Origin: UBA1794 sp964439955
Lineage (GTDB): Bacteria > Bacteroidota > Bacteroidia > Bacteroidales > Bacteroidaceae
Direction of reading: 5' to 3'
Length of the DNA: 31,873 nt
Assembly: GCA_964439955.1 (NCBI GenBank)
Contig: CAYTPX010000021.1
Coordinates: 1-31,873 of the forward strand
In this document: in pieces, positions 15,675-25,135 of the stretch
How the letters are laid out: every line of letters begins with the position of its first letter
How positions within the stretch are numbered: the stretch's first letter is position 1
The notes under the pieces: model-generated
What the model was told of the DNA's origin: nothing
Seen by the model: only the letters and a program-made list of their open reading frames with translations
The model's database searches: none
Translations under genes and position numbers: made by a program

Positions 15675-16712
15675 ATGCAACCCTCCTCCAATTCCTACCG
15701 TTTCGTTTCCATAGCCAAAGGTTTCGGAATCTTGTTGGTGATTGCCGGGCATTTCACATGCCCAAGCTATATGCCGGGAAGCTACCTGGCCTTGAAGGAT
15801 TGGATATATACGTTCCACATGCCGCTCTTCATGATCTTGGCCGGGTTCTTGTTCCAAAACTCCCTCTCACGGGCGTCCGCTTCCGGCCAGCCCATAGGCA
15901 TACCCCGCTTCATCTCCAAGAAATCCAAGCGCCTGTTGGTGCCTTACTTCTCCATCTCCTTATTAATTGCCGGGACCAATTTCCTCTTGGGCCATTTCAC
16001 GGCAGTACGCCAGCCCGTTACTTTTTCCTATTTACTCTCTATTTGCTATAAAAACGTCGGCGGGTCGGCAGAATTCCTTTGGTTTGTCTACGCCCTGTTC
16101 CTCATCTTTTTATTGGCCATACTCACTACCCGCCTGCCCGGAGGATGCTATCCTTGGCTGGGCGTCATGGCAATCGTTTTGCTGTTCACCCCCATGCCCC
16201 CCGTTTTCTACTTGGGCTATGTGGGGAATTTCCTCATCTATTTCTACGCCGGCATGTGCTTTTACCCCCTTTTCCGCCACCCGCCAACGCGGCTTTCCCC
16301 CTATTTCTGGATGGCAACGGCCGTATATGTGGCCGCTTTCCTTACAGACCTGCAAGGGAATTGGGGAAAAATGCTGCATGTTTTACGCGGCACATGCGCC
16401 ACTTTTTCCGTACTGTGCCTTGCCAGTGTACTCTTCCCCTCTTCCGAAAGCCAAGGACGCCCGACCCTCTCCTCACGCATCGGAAACCTTTTGGACTTGT
16501 TAGGCAAGTACAGTGCCCAGATCTACCTGTTCCACATGGCCGGGGTCTATGCCGTCCGCCTCGCCTATGAGCACACCGGGCTTTACACCCCTCCGGCCTA
16601 TTTCGCGGCCCTTTGCCTGGCACTCCTCTTAGGCGCGCTCGTCCCCATAGCCTTGGTACGCCTTGTCGTGCGGCGTAGCCCGTTTCTCACGTTCCTCACG
16701 GGCGGCAAATAA
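15675..16712 (+). CDS. Acyltransferase-3 family membrane protein
   Basis: A 345-residue polytopic inner-membrane protein of the acyltransferase-3 family, which moves acyl groups (often acetyl) onto sugars of surface glycans. The opening YRFVSIAKGFGILLVIAGHF carries the conserved early histidine, followed by FHMPLFMILAGFLFQNS, a family signature. Roughly ten membrane segments follow, ending VPIALVRLVV. I chose the ATG at 15675; a TTG at 15657 is in frame but adds only six residues. It is 30 bases after the C11 gene. The substrate cannot be deduced. Confidence 0.88.
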   Translation: MQPSSNSYRFVSIAKGFGILLVIAGHFTCPSYMPGSYLALKDWIYTFHMPLFMILAGFLFQNSLSRASASGQPIGIPRFISKKSKRLLVPYFSISLLIAGTNFLLGHFTAVRQPVTFSYLLSICYKNVGGSAEFLWFVYALFLIFLLAILTTRLPGGCYPWLGVMAIVLLFTPMPPVFYLGYVGNFLIYFYAGMCFYPLFRHPPTRLSPYFWMATAVYVAAFLTDLQGNWGKMLHVLRGTCATFSVLCLASVLFPSSESQGRPTLSSRIGNLLDLLGKYSAQIYLFHMAGVYAVRLAYEHTGLYTPPAYFAALCLALLLGALVPIALVRLVVRRSPFLTFLTGGK

Positions 16713-16767
16713 GACCGTGGCCGCGCGTTTTCACGATGCCGTGCCCGGTTTATTCCCGTTTTTTCCG

Positions 16768-16775
16768 TACCTTTC
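16768..16775 (+). promoter_or_regulatory. Possible -7 box of addAB
   Basis: TACCTTTC differs from TAnnTTTG at the last base and lies 28 bases before the ATG at 16804, in the 91-base gap after the acyltransferase gene. The spacing fits but the match is imperfect. Confidence 0.4.
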
Positions 16776-16803
16776 CCTCCCGTTTCACAAAACTTGCAGA
16801 CGC

Positions 16804-19800
16804 ATGAGCAAACTGATCGTGTATAAGGCCTCGGCCGGTTCGGGCAAAACCTTCACGCTGGCCGTCGAGTACATCAAGCTGCTGCTGGCCGACCCCCAGT
16901 CCTACCGCCACATCCTCGCCGTCACGTTTACCCACAAGGCCACCGCCGAGATGAAGGAGCGCATCCTTGGGCAACTCTACGCCCTAAGCCATAACCAACC
17001 CGAAGGGACGCCTTACCTAAACGTACTGCGCGAAAGTACCGGACTCCCGGGGCAGGTTATCCGGGAAAGGACCCAAGAAGCGCTCACAAGGATAGTACAT
17101 GATTTCGGCCGTTTCCGCGTCGAGACGATAGACTCTTTCTTCCAGTCCGTCATGCGCAACCTTGCCCGCGAACTGGAGCTCAGCCCCGGCTTAGACATAG
17201 AGCTGGACCAGGACAAAGTCGTCAAGGAAGCTGTCGAAAACCTCCTGCGCGACGTGAAACAAGGCAGCGAATTGCTGACTTGGATTTTAGACTATATGGA
17301 CGAACAAACCGGGGAAGGAAAAAGCTGGAACGTTGTCCAACGGATAAACGACTTTGGAAAAGAAATCTTCCGGGAAGACTTTGCCCGATACAAGCAAGAA
17401 ATGCACCGATGCCTCACGCAGCCGGGATTTATCCCCGCCTACCGTTCCCGCCTGCTCAAGAAGCGGAAAGAGATAGAAAAGGGATTCCGTACCTTTTCCG
17501 ACCGTTTCAAACAGATTCTTGAGCAGAACAATTTGAGCAGCGACGACTTCAAAAAGAAAAAGAACTTTCCCCTCTTCAGCTATTTCCAAAGATTGGGAGA
17601 CTACACGGAACTGTCTGATGGGGAAATCCTAAAGCCCACTTTGCTCAAACTCATGGCGGGTGAAGAAGGATGGACGGCTGCCACCCACCCAAGGAGGGAA
17701 GAGATTGCCAGCCTCGGCGGGCGTCTCTTGCTTCCCTTGCTCGACGAGGCAGAAAAATTCCGCAAAGCCCACCTCCCCCTTTACCACACGCTCCGCTTGG
17801 CCTTGACCCATATTTACAACATCGGGCTGCTCTCCCGCATCAGCGATTCCGTACAGCAAGAGAACGACCGCTTAGGGCGTTTCCTCTTGGCCGATACGAA
17901 CAGCCTGCTCCATGCGCTCATCGGCAACGATGATTTCTCCTTCGTGTTCGAAAAAAGCGGTACCCAAATCCGCCACGTCATGATAGACGAATTCCAAGAC
18001 ACTTCGCTCCTGCAATGGAAAAACTTCGAATTGCTGCTCAAGGAATGCCTCGCCCACAACGAAAGTTCCCTCATCGTGGGCGACGTAAAGCAGAGCATTT
18101 ACCGCTGGCGGGGCGGTGAATGGAAAATCTTGAACGGCCTCCGAGGACGGTTCGGCCCCTTTCCCGTCGAGGAAAGGCGGTTGGACACAAACCGGAGGAG
18201 TGATGCAAATATCATACTCTTCAATAACTTTTTGTTTCCCCGCCTTGTCGAACAGCTCAACAGGCAATATGCCGCCGAATGTTCCGCCAGCGGGGAGGCG
18301 CTCGGGGCTGCTTACTCAGACGTAATGCAGCACTATCCTCCCGGCACGCCCTCCGGCACCGTCGAGCTGCGCATGCTGGAGACGAAAGATAAGACCGCAT
18401 ACCTCGAAGCCACCGGCGCACAGCTCCTGTCCACCATACGCGGCCTGCTCTCGGCCGGAGTACGGCAGAAAGACATCGCCCTGCTCTTCCGCTATAAGAA
18501 AGACATTGCCGCCGTGGCCGGTTACTTCAGCCTCCATGCGCCGGAAATCAACCTCGTCAGCAACGAGACCTACCGCTTGGACGCATCGGTGGCCGTAGGC
18601 TTGCTGGTCGAAGCCCTGCGGGTACTGGCCGACAAGGAAGACCGGCTGGCGGCGGCCACCTTCGCCGTACACTGGCAAGAAGCGGTCGGAGGCAACGGGA
18701 GGGCGTCGCATGCCGTGCTTTCCCCCTCCCCTCCCGGTGCAAGCCGCCCACCCTTCACCGACGGCCTCCCCGAGGGCTGGTACAAAGAGGGGCACCTCCA
18801 TGCACTCCCTTTGCAGGAATTGCTGGAACGCCTCTACCGAATCCTCGGACTGGAGCGCATCGAAGGCCAAGATGCCTACCTGCTTTTCTTCTTTGACAAG
18901 GTGCAAGAATACCTCCGCCTCGGGAATTCCAACCTAAGCGACTTCCTCTCCTTCTGGGACGACACGCTCTCGCGGCAAACCATACCGGGCAATTCGGCCG
19001 ACGGGATACGCATCCTCACCATACATGCCGCCAAGGGATTGGAGTTCCATACGGTCCTCCTGCCCTTTTGCGACTGGGAACTGGAGCGGAACGGCGACAT
19101 CCTTTGGTGCGAAACGCCCCGGGAAGAACTGTTCGAAGGGCCGCCCATCCTGCCCGTGCCCTACGTGAAAGAGATGAACCACTCCCTGTTCCACAGCCAT
19201 TACGAGCAAGAAAAGCTCCAGCAATGGGTGGACAACCTGAATTTGCTCTACGTCGCCCTGACACGCCCCAAGGAACGGCTGGTCGTCTGGAGCCAAGGAA
19301 AGGGGAAATCCTTAGGCAGCCTCATGGAAACGGCCTTGCAAAACGTCCCGCCCGATGCCCTGCCCGGTGCGGAATGGGGCGAGGAAAACCAGGAAGAGCC
19401 ACAAGGCGAAGCGGAAAAAGGCGAAGGGCTTTTGACAGGAAGTGCCGGGACTTGCCCGGAAAAGGTGCAAGTCTTCCACTTCGGGCAACCGCTCTTCGCC
19501 GCCCCCTCCCCCGGCAAACAACGCGCGCCAGGCAGCACCAACCCGTTCCTTCCGGCCAAAGAGGAAACTGCCGCCGCCATGCGTTCCCACTCGTTCCGCA
19601 TGGAGTTCCGGCAGTCCAACCGCTCGGCATCGTTCATCGCCCGGGGCGGCGAAGAGGAAGGCGAAGGGCAAAACTACCTCGACCAAGGGAAAACGCTCCA
19701 CGCCCTGTTCGCTTCCATCCGCACGGCCAACGACTTGGAGCCGGCCTTAGAACAACTTTACTCCGAAGGCGTATTTACCCGTGAGGAACTGGAGAAAGCG

Positions 19801-20112
19801 CGCCGCATAGCCCGCAAGGCCCTCTCCCATCCCCAGGCAAGGCATTGGTACGACGGTACAGCCAAGGTCTACAACGAGTGCGGCATCCTCTCGCGGGAAC
19901 CGGGCGGGCGCATTTGCCGAATCCACCGGCCTGACCGGGTCATGACCTTGGACAACCGCGTCGTAGTAGTAGACTTCAAATTCGGGACTGCCCGTGAAGA
20001 ATACCGGGAGCAAGTGGCCGGCTACATGAAGCTGCTGCGCGAAATGGGGCATCCCCACGTGGAAGGATACCTTTGGTATGTTTATCCCAACCGAATCGAA
20101 CCCATAAACTGA
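16804..20112 (+). CDS. addA: AddA-like helicase-nuclease subunit
   Basis: A 1102-residue superfamily 1 UvrD/RecB-type helicase with a C-terminal PD-(D/E)XK nuclease, the partner of an AddB-like subunit in processing double-strand ends for recombination. Motif I is ASAGSGKT (residues 9-16), motif II is DEFQDTS (395-401), motif III is GDVKQSIYRWRGGEW, motif V is LTIHAAKGLEFHTV and motif VI is LYVALTRPKERL. The nuclease motif is VVVVDFKFG (D1057, K1059) followed by EQVAGYM. The frame is open to 16663 within the acyltransferase gene, but the start at 16804 (MSKLIVYKASAGSGKT) puts the Walker motif at the usual N-terminal position. Residues 880-960 form a variable, probably flexible linker. addB follows after 35 bases. 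Confidence 0.9.
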   Translation: MSKLIVYKASAGSGKTFTLAVEYIKLLLADPQSYRHILAVTFTHKATAEMKERILGQLYALSHNQPEGTPYLNVLRESTGLPGQVIRERTQEALTRIVHDFGRFRVETIDSFFQSVMRNLARELELSPGLDIELDQDKVVKEAVENLLRDVKQGSELLTWILDYMDEQTGEGKSWNVVQRINDFGKEIFREDFARYKQEMHRCLTQPGFIPAYRSRLLKKRKEIEKGFRTFSDRFKQILEQNNLSSDDFKKKKNFPLFSYFQRLGDYTELSDGEILKPTLLKLMAGEEGWTAATHPRREEIASLGGRLLLPLLDEAEKFRKAHLPLYHTLRLALTHIYNIGLLSRISDSVQQENDRLGRFLLADTNSLLHALIGNDDFSFVFEKSGTQIRHVMIDEFQDTSLLQWKNFELLLKECLAHNESSLIVGDVKQSIYRWRGGEWKILNGLRGRFGPFPVEERRLDTNRRSDANIILFNNFLFPRLVEQLNRQYAAECSASGEALGAAYSDVMQHYPPGTPSGTVELRMLETKDKTAYLEATGAQLLSTIRGLLSAGVRQKDIALLFRYKKDIAAVAGYFSLHAPEINLVSNETYRLDASVAVGLLVEALRVLADKEDRLAAATFAVHWQEAVGGNGRASHAVLSPSPPGASRPPFTDGLPEGWYKEGHLHALPLQELLERLYRILGLERIEGQDAYLLFFFDKVQEYLRLGNSNLSDFLSFWDDTLSRQTIPGNSADGIRILTIHAAKGLEFHTVLLPFCDWELERNGDILWCETPREELFEGPPILPVPYVKEMNHSLFHSHYEQEKLQQWVDNLNLLYVALTRPKERLVVWSQGKGKSLGSLMETALQNVPPDALPGAEWGEENQEEPQGEAEKGEGLLTGSAGTCPEKVQVFHFGQPLFAAPSPGKQRAPGSTNPFLPAKEETAAAMRSHSFRMEFRQSNRSASFIARGGEEEGEGQNYLDQGKTLHALFASIRTANDLEPALEQLYSEGVFTREELEKARRIARKALSHPQARHWYDGTAKVYNECGILSREPGGRICRIHRPDRVMTLDNRVVVVDFKFGTAREEYREQVAGYMKLLREMGHPHVEGYLWYVYPNRIEPIN

Positions 20113-20147
20113 GAATACCTCCTTACCTTAATATAAAGCGCCACCGC

Positions 20148-23141
20148 ATGGAAAGTTTCCTTTCGCTCGTCGCACACGACCTATACCGCCGCCAAGACGG
20201 CAACCTTGCCCGCACGGCGGTCATATTCCCCAATAAGCGCGCCGGATTGTTCTTCAACGATTGCCTCGCCCTGCTGCGCGAAACCCCAATTTGGGCACCG
20301 GCCTACCTTACCATCAGCGAATTGATGGCACGCAGGACACAACTGCTCCCGGCCGACCCGATACGCATGGTGTGCGAACTGCACCGCATCTTTTGCGAAG
20401 AAACAGGCAGCCTGGAAACGCTCGACGATTTCTACTTTTGGGGCGAATTGCTCATCTCCGACTTCGATGACTTGGACAAAAATTTAGTTGATGCCGACAG
20501 CCTCTTCCAAAACTTGAGCGACTTGCGCGAAATCACCCGCTCCAATGATTTCCTGACCGATGAGCAAGTGGAGGCCATACGCTTGTTCTTTTCCAACTTC
20601 AGCCCCGACCGTAAGACAGAACTAAAGGACCGGTTCCTGAGGCTCTGGAACGTGTTGGACAAGATTTACCATCGCTTCCGTGAAAGCCTTGCCCACTCGG
20701 GCATCGGCTACGAAGGCATGCGTTATCGCCAAGCCGTAGAACAGCCCACAGGCGACGGCCTAAGCGACTACGACTGCTATGCCTTTGTGGGATTTAACGT
20801 GCTCAACAAGTCCGAACATGCCCTTTTCCGCCAAATCCAAGGCACGGGGAAGGCGCTTTTCTATTGGGACTACGACCGGTTTTACAAGGATAACCCCTAC
20901 CATGAGGCCGGGGAATTCATCCGGCGCAACTTGGCCGATTTCCCGCAGGCCCTGCATGAGGATGCGTTCGACTGCCTTTCCCGCCCTAAAAAGGTGCGCT
21001 GCCTGTCGGCGCAAACGGAGAATGCGCAAGCCCGCCATATGGCAGAATGGACGGCCAACCTGCCCGCAGGATGCCCGGAACGGGAAAATGCCATCGTGCT
21101 TTGCAATGAGGCATTGCTCATGCCCGTGTGCCACTCGCTTTCACCCACGGTGAAGGAAGTGAACGTTACCATGGGATTTCCCTTGCGGCAGACCCCCATC
21201 GTTGACTTTATCGGCATGCTGCTCGACCTGCAAATCCAAGGCTACGACGCCCGGCACGACTGTTTCCGCCTGGAGAAAGTCATGCATGTACTGCGCCACA
21301 GTTGCTTCGCCCTCCTTTCCAAAGAGGGTGGCCGGCTGGCCAAAGAGTTGCAGCAGGGCATGCGCCTCTTCCCGTCCCCTGAAGAATTGCATGCCGACGA
21401 AGCGGCAACCTTGCTCTTTACCCCGCACACCGGACAAAGGGAACTGGTAGGATACCTGCTGGACGTCGTAAAGGGCATAGCCGCGGCCTATCGCGAGCGA
21501 CAGAACAACGGGGAAAACAATGACCTGTTCAACCAATTATACCATGAGGCTCTTTTCAAGACCTATACCACATTGCGCCACGTGGGCTCCCTCATAGAAG
21601 AAGGAATACTTGACATCCAGCCCGATACCCTCCACACCTTGCTTGCGAAATTGCTGCAACAACTGTCAGTGCCTTTCCATGGAGAACCGGCAGCCGGGCT
21701 GCAAATCATGGGAATCCTTGAAACGCGCAACCTGGACTTCAAACGCGTGGCCATATTATCGCTGGGCGAAGGACTTCTTCCCAAGCACAGCAACCGCTAC
21801 GTCTCTTTTGTCCCGTACAACCTACGCAAGGCTTTCGGCATGACCACACCGGAACATGAGAATGCGGTCTACGCCTATTACTTTTACCGGCTAATCCAAC
21901 GGGCGGAAGAAGTGACTTTCCTCTACAACGATTATTCTGAAAATGCCGTTTCCCGTGAGGCATCCCGCTTTTTACTCCAGTTCTTGCTGGAATGCCCGTC
22001 TATCCCGGTACAAGGAGACACCGGCTATTCGATTGAACGTGCAGCATTGGTCCCCCGGCAGGATACCATATCGTTTGAACTGGACGGAGTGGAAAAAACA
22101 AAAGAGGTATACCAACTCCTATTGGAACGCTATGATATCCGGAAAAACCCGGAAGCCTTCCTTTCGCCGTCGGCCTTGAACAATTACATTGACTGCCCGC
22201 TCTGTTTCTATCTACAACATGTCCTGCAACTACGTGCCCCACGAGAGACAACCGACGACATGGACCCGGCACAACTCGGCACGCTCTTCCACTACGCCGC
22301 ACAGAGACTTTATACCGATTTGCTGCCCGACTCAAAGAAAATGGTGAGCCAAGCAAGCATACGTTCCTTTCTGGAAGACAAAGAAAAGATTGAACTTTTA
22401 CTGGACAATGTATTCGCCGAGAAACTTTTCCGCCTGAAGAAAGGAGAAAAACTGCACTATAACGGATTGCACCTCATTTACCGTAACGTGATAAAAACCT
22501 TCGTCTTGAACTTGTTGCGCCACGACAGCCAGCAAACTCCTTTCGCAGTTTTGGCTTGCGAGCAGGAGGTCAGGGAAGACATCGCCGTCGAACTCCCCGG
22601 CCGCCCCCGGATTTTACTCCGCATCGGTGGCACTATCGACAGGTTGGACAGGCTGGACACGAACCCGACGGCGGGTGGAAAGGATACGGCTTTACGCATT
22701 GTGGATTATAAGACCGGAAGCCGGAAACAAAGGAATGCCGCTTCGCTGGAAGAACTTTTCACCCCGGCAAAAGACCGCCCCCACTATGTCTTCCAAGCCT
22801 TCTTTTATTCGGCCATAGCCGGACACATGGCGGTGAATAGCGTTGCCGGGGACACCGGAAGATGTCAACGGATGTGTCCGGTACAACCCGTCCTATTCTA
22901 TCCCAAATTGGCTGCTGCGCCACGATACAACCCTGCAATTTTCATGGGAGAGCCGCGCAAAGCAACCGAAGTGAAAGATTTCTCGAAAGAATATGGAGAG
23001 GAATTCCGCTCACGGCTGGAAATCCTGTTGAAAGAAGTATTTGACTCAGCTGTCCCCTTCTACGCCTGCCGCGATAAAAGCCTCTGCACATACTGTGACT
23101 GCCGCTCCCTTTGCCGCTTCGGGGACGCGGGAAAAAACTAA
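20148..23141 (+). CDS. addB: AddB-like PD-(D/E)XK nuclease with iron-sulfur cluster
   Basis: A 997-residue protein, the second subunit of the AddAB type. The N-terminal helicase-like half lacks a usable Walker A (ARTAVIFPNKRAGLFF), as expected for an inactive helicase domain that scans DNA. The C-terminal nuclease has IGGTIDRLDRLD and RIVDYKTGS (D853, K855). The four Cys of the AddB iron-sulfur cluster are present: one at C683 (YIDCPLCFYLQ; C686 is nearby) and three as C980-xx-C983-x5-C989. The ATG at 20148 gives the usual MESFLSLVAHDLY start; the upstream open frame overlaps addA. A bidirectional terminator begins right after the stop. Confidence 0.9.
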   Translation: MESFLSLVAHDLYRRQDGNLARTAVIFPNKRAGLFFNDCLALLRETPIWAPAYLTISELMARRTQLLPADPIRMVCELHRIFCEETGSLETLDDFYFWGELLISDFDDLDKNLVDADSLFQNLSDLREITRSNDFLTDEQVEAIRLFFSNFSPDRKTELKDRFLRLWNVLDKIYHRFRESLAHSGIGYEGMRYRQAVEQPTGDGLSDYDCYAFVGFNVLNKSEHALFRQIQGTGKALFYWDYDRFYKDNPYHEAGEFIRRNLADFPQALHEDAFDCLSRPKKVRCLSAQTENAQARHMAEWTANLPAGCPERENAIVLCNEALLMPVCHSLSPTVKEVNVTMGFPLRQTPIVDFIGMLLDLQIQGYDARHDCFRLEKVMHVLRHSCFALLSKEGGRLAKELQQGMRLFPSPEELHADEAATLLFTPHTGQRELVGYLLDVVKGIAAAYRERQNNGENNDLFNQLYHEALFKTYTTLRHVGSLIEEGILDIQPDTLHTLLAKLLQQLSVPFHGEPAAGLQIMGILETRNLDFKRVAILSLGEGLLPKHSNRYVSFVPYNLRKAFGMTTPEHENAVYAYYFYRLIQRAEEVTFLYNDYSENAVSREASRFLLQFLLECPSIPVQGDTGYSIERAALVPRQDTISFELDGVEKTKEVYQLLLERYDIRKNPEAFLSPSALNNYIDCPLCFYLQHVLQLRAPRETTDDMDPAQLGTLFHYAAQRLYTDLLPDSKKMVSQASIRSFLEDKEKIELLLDNVFAEKLFRLKKGEKLHYNGLHLIYRNVIKTFVLNLLRHDSQQTPFAVLACEQEVREDIAVELPGRPRILLRIGGTIDRLDRLDTNPTAGGKDTALRIVDYKTGSRKQRNAASLEELFTPAKDRPHYVFQAFFYSAIAGHMAVNSVAGDTGRCQRMCPVQPVLFYPKLAAAPRYNPAIFMGEPRKATEVKDFSKEYGEEFRSRLEILLKEVFDSAVPFYACRDKSLCTYCDCRSLCRFGDAGKN

Positions 23142-23181
23142 AAGCCGCCTCCTTGCTTGGGAAAAAGCTAAGAGGCGGCTT
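23142..23181. terminator. Bidirectional terminator between addB and the ACT gene
   Basis: A 10-bp perfect outer stem (23142-23151 with 23172-23181) extended inward by an imperfect GCTT/AAGC pairing, with an A-rich loop. It lies just after the addB stop and 40 bases beyond the stop of the minus-strand ACT gene, so it can serve both. Confidence 0.7.
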
Positions 23182-23221
23182 GGGAGCAGACTGATGGCAA
23201 CCGGACGCTTTTACAAGATGT

Positions 23222-23647
23222 CTACAATTTGTAAAGGTCGCTAGCCGCCAACAAATCTACCCGTTTTTCTTGCAAGACATGGATACATTGCTGTAAGTCC
23301 GTGGGGCGGATGATGACGTTGGCGCAATCTCCGTTGGCAAAAGAATACATATATTCGATAAAGACACCCGCCTCCGACAAATAAGCAAGCACCTGTGCCA
23401 GGCTACCTGGGGTATTAGGGCAAGAAAAGCCTATGACATTGGTAATACTGACGGCGAAACGGTGGTCTTTGAGCACCTGAAACGCGCGATCCGGTTCGGA
23501 AACAACGCCGCGCAATATGCCGAAATCGGCATTCTCGGCAATACATAAGGCGGAGAGGTTGATCCCTTCGCGGGCCAATACTTGGGTCACTTCAGTCAAA
23601 CGCCCGGTCTTGTTCTCCAAAAAAATGGACAATTGTTTTGCTTCCAT
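23222..23647 (-). CDS. Tandem ACT domain protein
   Basis: A 141-residue cytosolic protein with two ACT domains: residues 5-65 (LSIFLENKTGRLTEVTQVLAREGINL) and 72-135 (VIGFSCPNTPGSLAQVLAYLSEAGV). ACT domains bind amino acids or related ligands. This stand-alone tandem form is commonly found beside phenylacetate-CoA ligase genes, as here, where the ligase ends 39 bases upstream on the same strand. A regulatory or ligand-sensing role for the ligase is inferred from context; the ligand is unknown. Confidence 0.88.
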   Translation of the reverse strand: MEAKQLSIFLENKTGRLTEVTQVLAREGINLSALCIAENADFGILRGVVSEPDRAFQVLKDHRFAVSITNVIGFSCPNTPGSLAQVLAYLSEAGVFIEYMYSFANGDCANVIIRPTDLQQCIHVLQEKRVDLLAASDLYKL

Positions 23648-23686
23648 GATAATCTTGTTTTTAAAAGAAGAGAGTATAAAGAAGAA

Positions 23687-24985
23687 TCAAAGCTTACGGT
23701 TGTCGATTACCCGCTTGGCTTTCCCTGTACTGCGCTCAATACTTTTCGGTTCCACGAGCTTTATGTCTACCGAAAGTCCCAGCACGCTTTGCAAACGGCC
23801 ATGCAACATTTTCTTCAAAGCCAGCAATTTGTTGATTTCGTCGCTGTAGAAATCCGGACGCACCTCCACGCGCAGCTCCATCGTGTCAGTATTGTTCACC
23901 CGATCCACAACGAGCAGATAATGCGGCTCAAACTGTGGCATTTCCAAAACGACAGACTCGATCTGCGAAGGGAACACGTTTACACCGCGAATAATCAGCA
24001 TATCGTCGCTCCGCCCCATGATCCGGTCCATCCGGACAAGCGTCCTCCCGCAAGAACACTTGCCATAGTGAAGGGCGGTGAGGTCTTTTGTACGATAGCG
24101 GAGCAGCGGCATGCCCTCCTTGGTGAGATGTGTAAATACAAGCTCGCCGGTTTGTCCCGGTTCCACCGGCTCTAATGTCTGCGGGTCTATGATTTCGGGG
24201 AAATAGTGGTCTTCGTTCAGATGGGTCCCGTGCTGGCATTCGCATTCGTAGCCTACGCCCGGCCCAGCCACCTCGCTCAAGCCATAGATGTCGTAGGCCT
24301 TCAGCCCCAATTTCTCTTCAAGTTCTTTGCGCATGCCCTCCGTCCACGGCTCAGCGCCGAAAGCTCCGATGCGTAACTTGAACTCATCGTGCGGGATTCC
24401 CGATTCCTTGATGGCTTCGGCCAAGTAAAGCGCATAAGAAGGCGTGCAGCAAATAGCCGTAGCCCCCAAGTCGTGCATCAATTGTATCTGTTTGGCCGTA
24501 TTTCCACTCGACATAGGTATGACGGAGGCATTGATGTTTTCGGCACCTTGGTGGGCGCCCAATCCGCCGGTGAAGAGGCCGTACCCGTAAGAGACTTGGA
24601 AAATGTCCTTATTGGTCGCCCCATAGGCATAAAAGCAGCGGGACACGCACTCCGACCATACGCGCAAATCCTTGCGGGTATAGGCCACTACCGTGGGACG
24701 GCCCGTTGTCCCGGAGGAAGCATGAATGCGGCAAATCTCAGACATCGGCACTGCGCACAGGCCGAACGGGTAGTTGTCGCGTAAGTCGAACTTCGTGGTG
24801 AAAGGCAACTTCACGATGTCGTCGATTGACTGTATATCGTCCGGGGTCAAGCCCATCTCCTGCATCTTTTTGCGGTAGAACGGAGTGTTATGATACACGT
24901 ACTCTACGATTTTCTTAAGGCGTGCACTTTGAATCTTGCGCAATGTCTCGCGATCCATGCACTCCATGGTTTCATTCCAGATCAT
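23687..24985 (-). CDS. paaK: Phenylacetate-CoA ligase family enzyme
   Basis: A 432-residue adenylate-forming enzyme that joins phenylacetate or a related aryl acid to CoA using ATP. The phosphate-binding loop is ASSGTTGRPTVVAYT (89-103). YGLSEVAGPGVGYEC is the A5 region, RTKDLT and GRSDDMLIIRGVNVFPSQIE are the A7/A8 hinge region, and a lysine near the end (ERSTGKAKRVI) is the expected A10 residue. Length fits PaaK (about 430-440). The frame is open to 25087, but the -7 box at 25044-25051 is inside that stretch, so the ATG at 24985 is the start. In many anaerobes this gene follows iorAB; no ior genes are present here. The true substrate is not fixed by the sequence. Confidence 0.92.
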   Translation of the reverse strand: MIWNETMECMDRETLRKIQSARLKKIVEYVYHNTPFYRKKMQEMGLTPDDIQSIDDIVKLPFTTKFDLRDNYPFGLCAVPMSEICRIHASSGTTGRPTVVAYTRKDLRVWSECVSRCFYAYGATNKDIFQVSYGYGLFTGGLGAHQGAENINASVIPMSSGNTAKQIQLMHDLGATAICCTPSYALYLAEAIKESGIPHDEFKLRIGAFGAEPWTEGMRKELEEKLGLKAYDIYGLSEVAGPGVGYECECQHGTHLNEDHYFPEIIDPQTLEPVEPGQTGELVFTHLTKEGMPLLRYRTKDLTALHYGKCSCGRTLVRMDRIMGRSDDMLIIRGVNVFPSQIESVVLEMPQFEPHYLLVVDRVNNTDTMELRVEVRPDFYSDEINKLLALKKMLHGRLQSVLGLSVDIKLVEPKSIERSTGKAKRVIDNRKL

Positions 24986-25043
24986 GGGATTTCGTGGGTT
25001 ATGGTTTAAGAGTTTTTGACTAAGGTTTAAAAAGTTCACTCGA

Positions 25044-25051
25044 CAAAGATA
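25044..25051 (-). promoter_or_regulatory. -7 box of the paaK-ACT unit
   Basis: The minus strand reads TATCTTTG, an exact TAnnTTTG, about 58 bases before the ATG at 24985. Confidence 0.7.
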
Positions 25052-25135
25052 GCCCAAAAACGGGAGAAGTGGCGGAGGAAATACCAAAAAGTGCAGGCAC
25101 TCTTCCCGGAAAGCGGCAAGGGAAAACAGAAAAAA

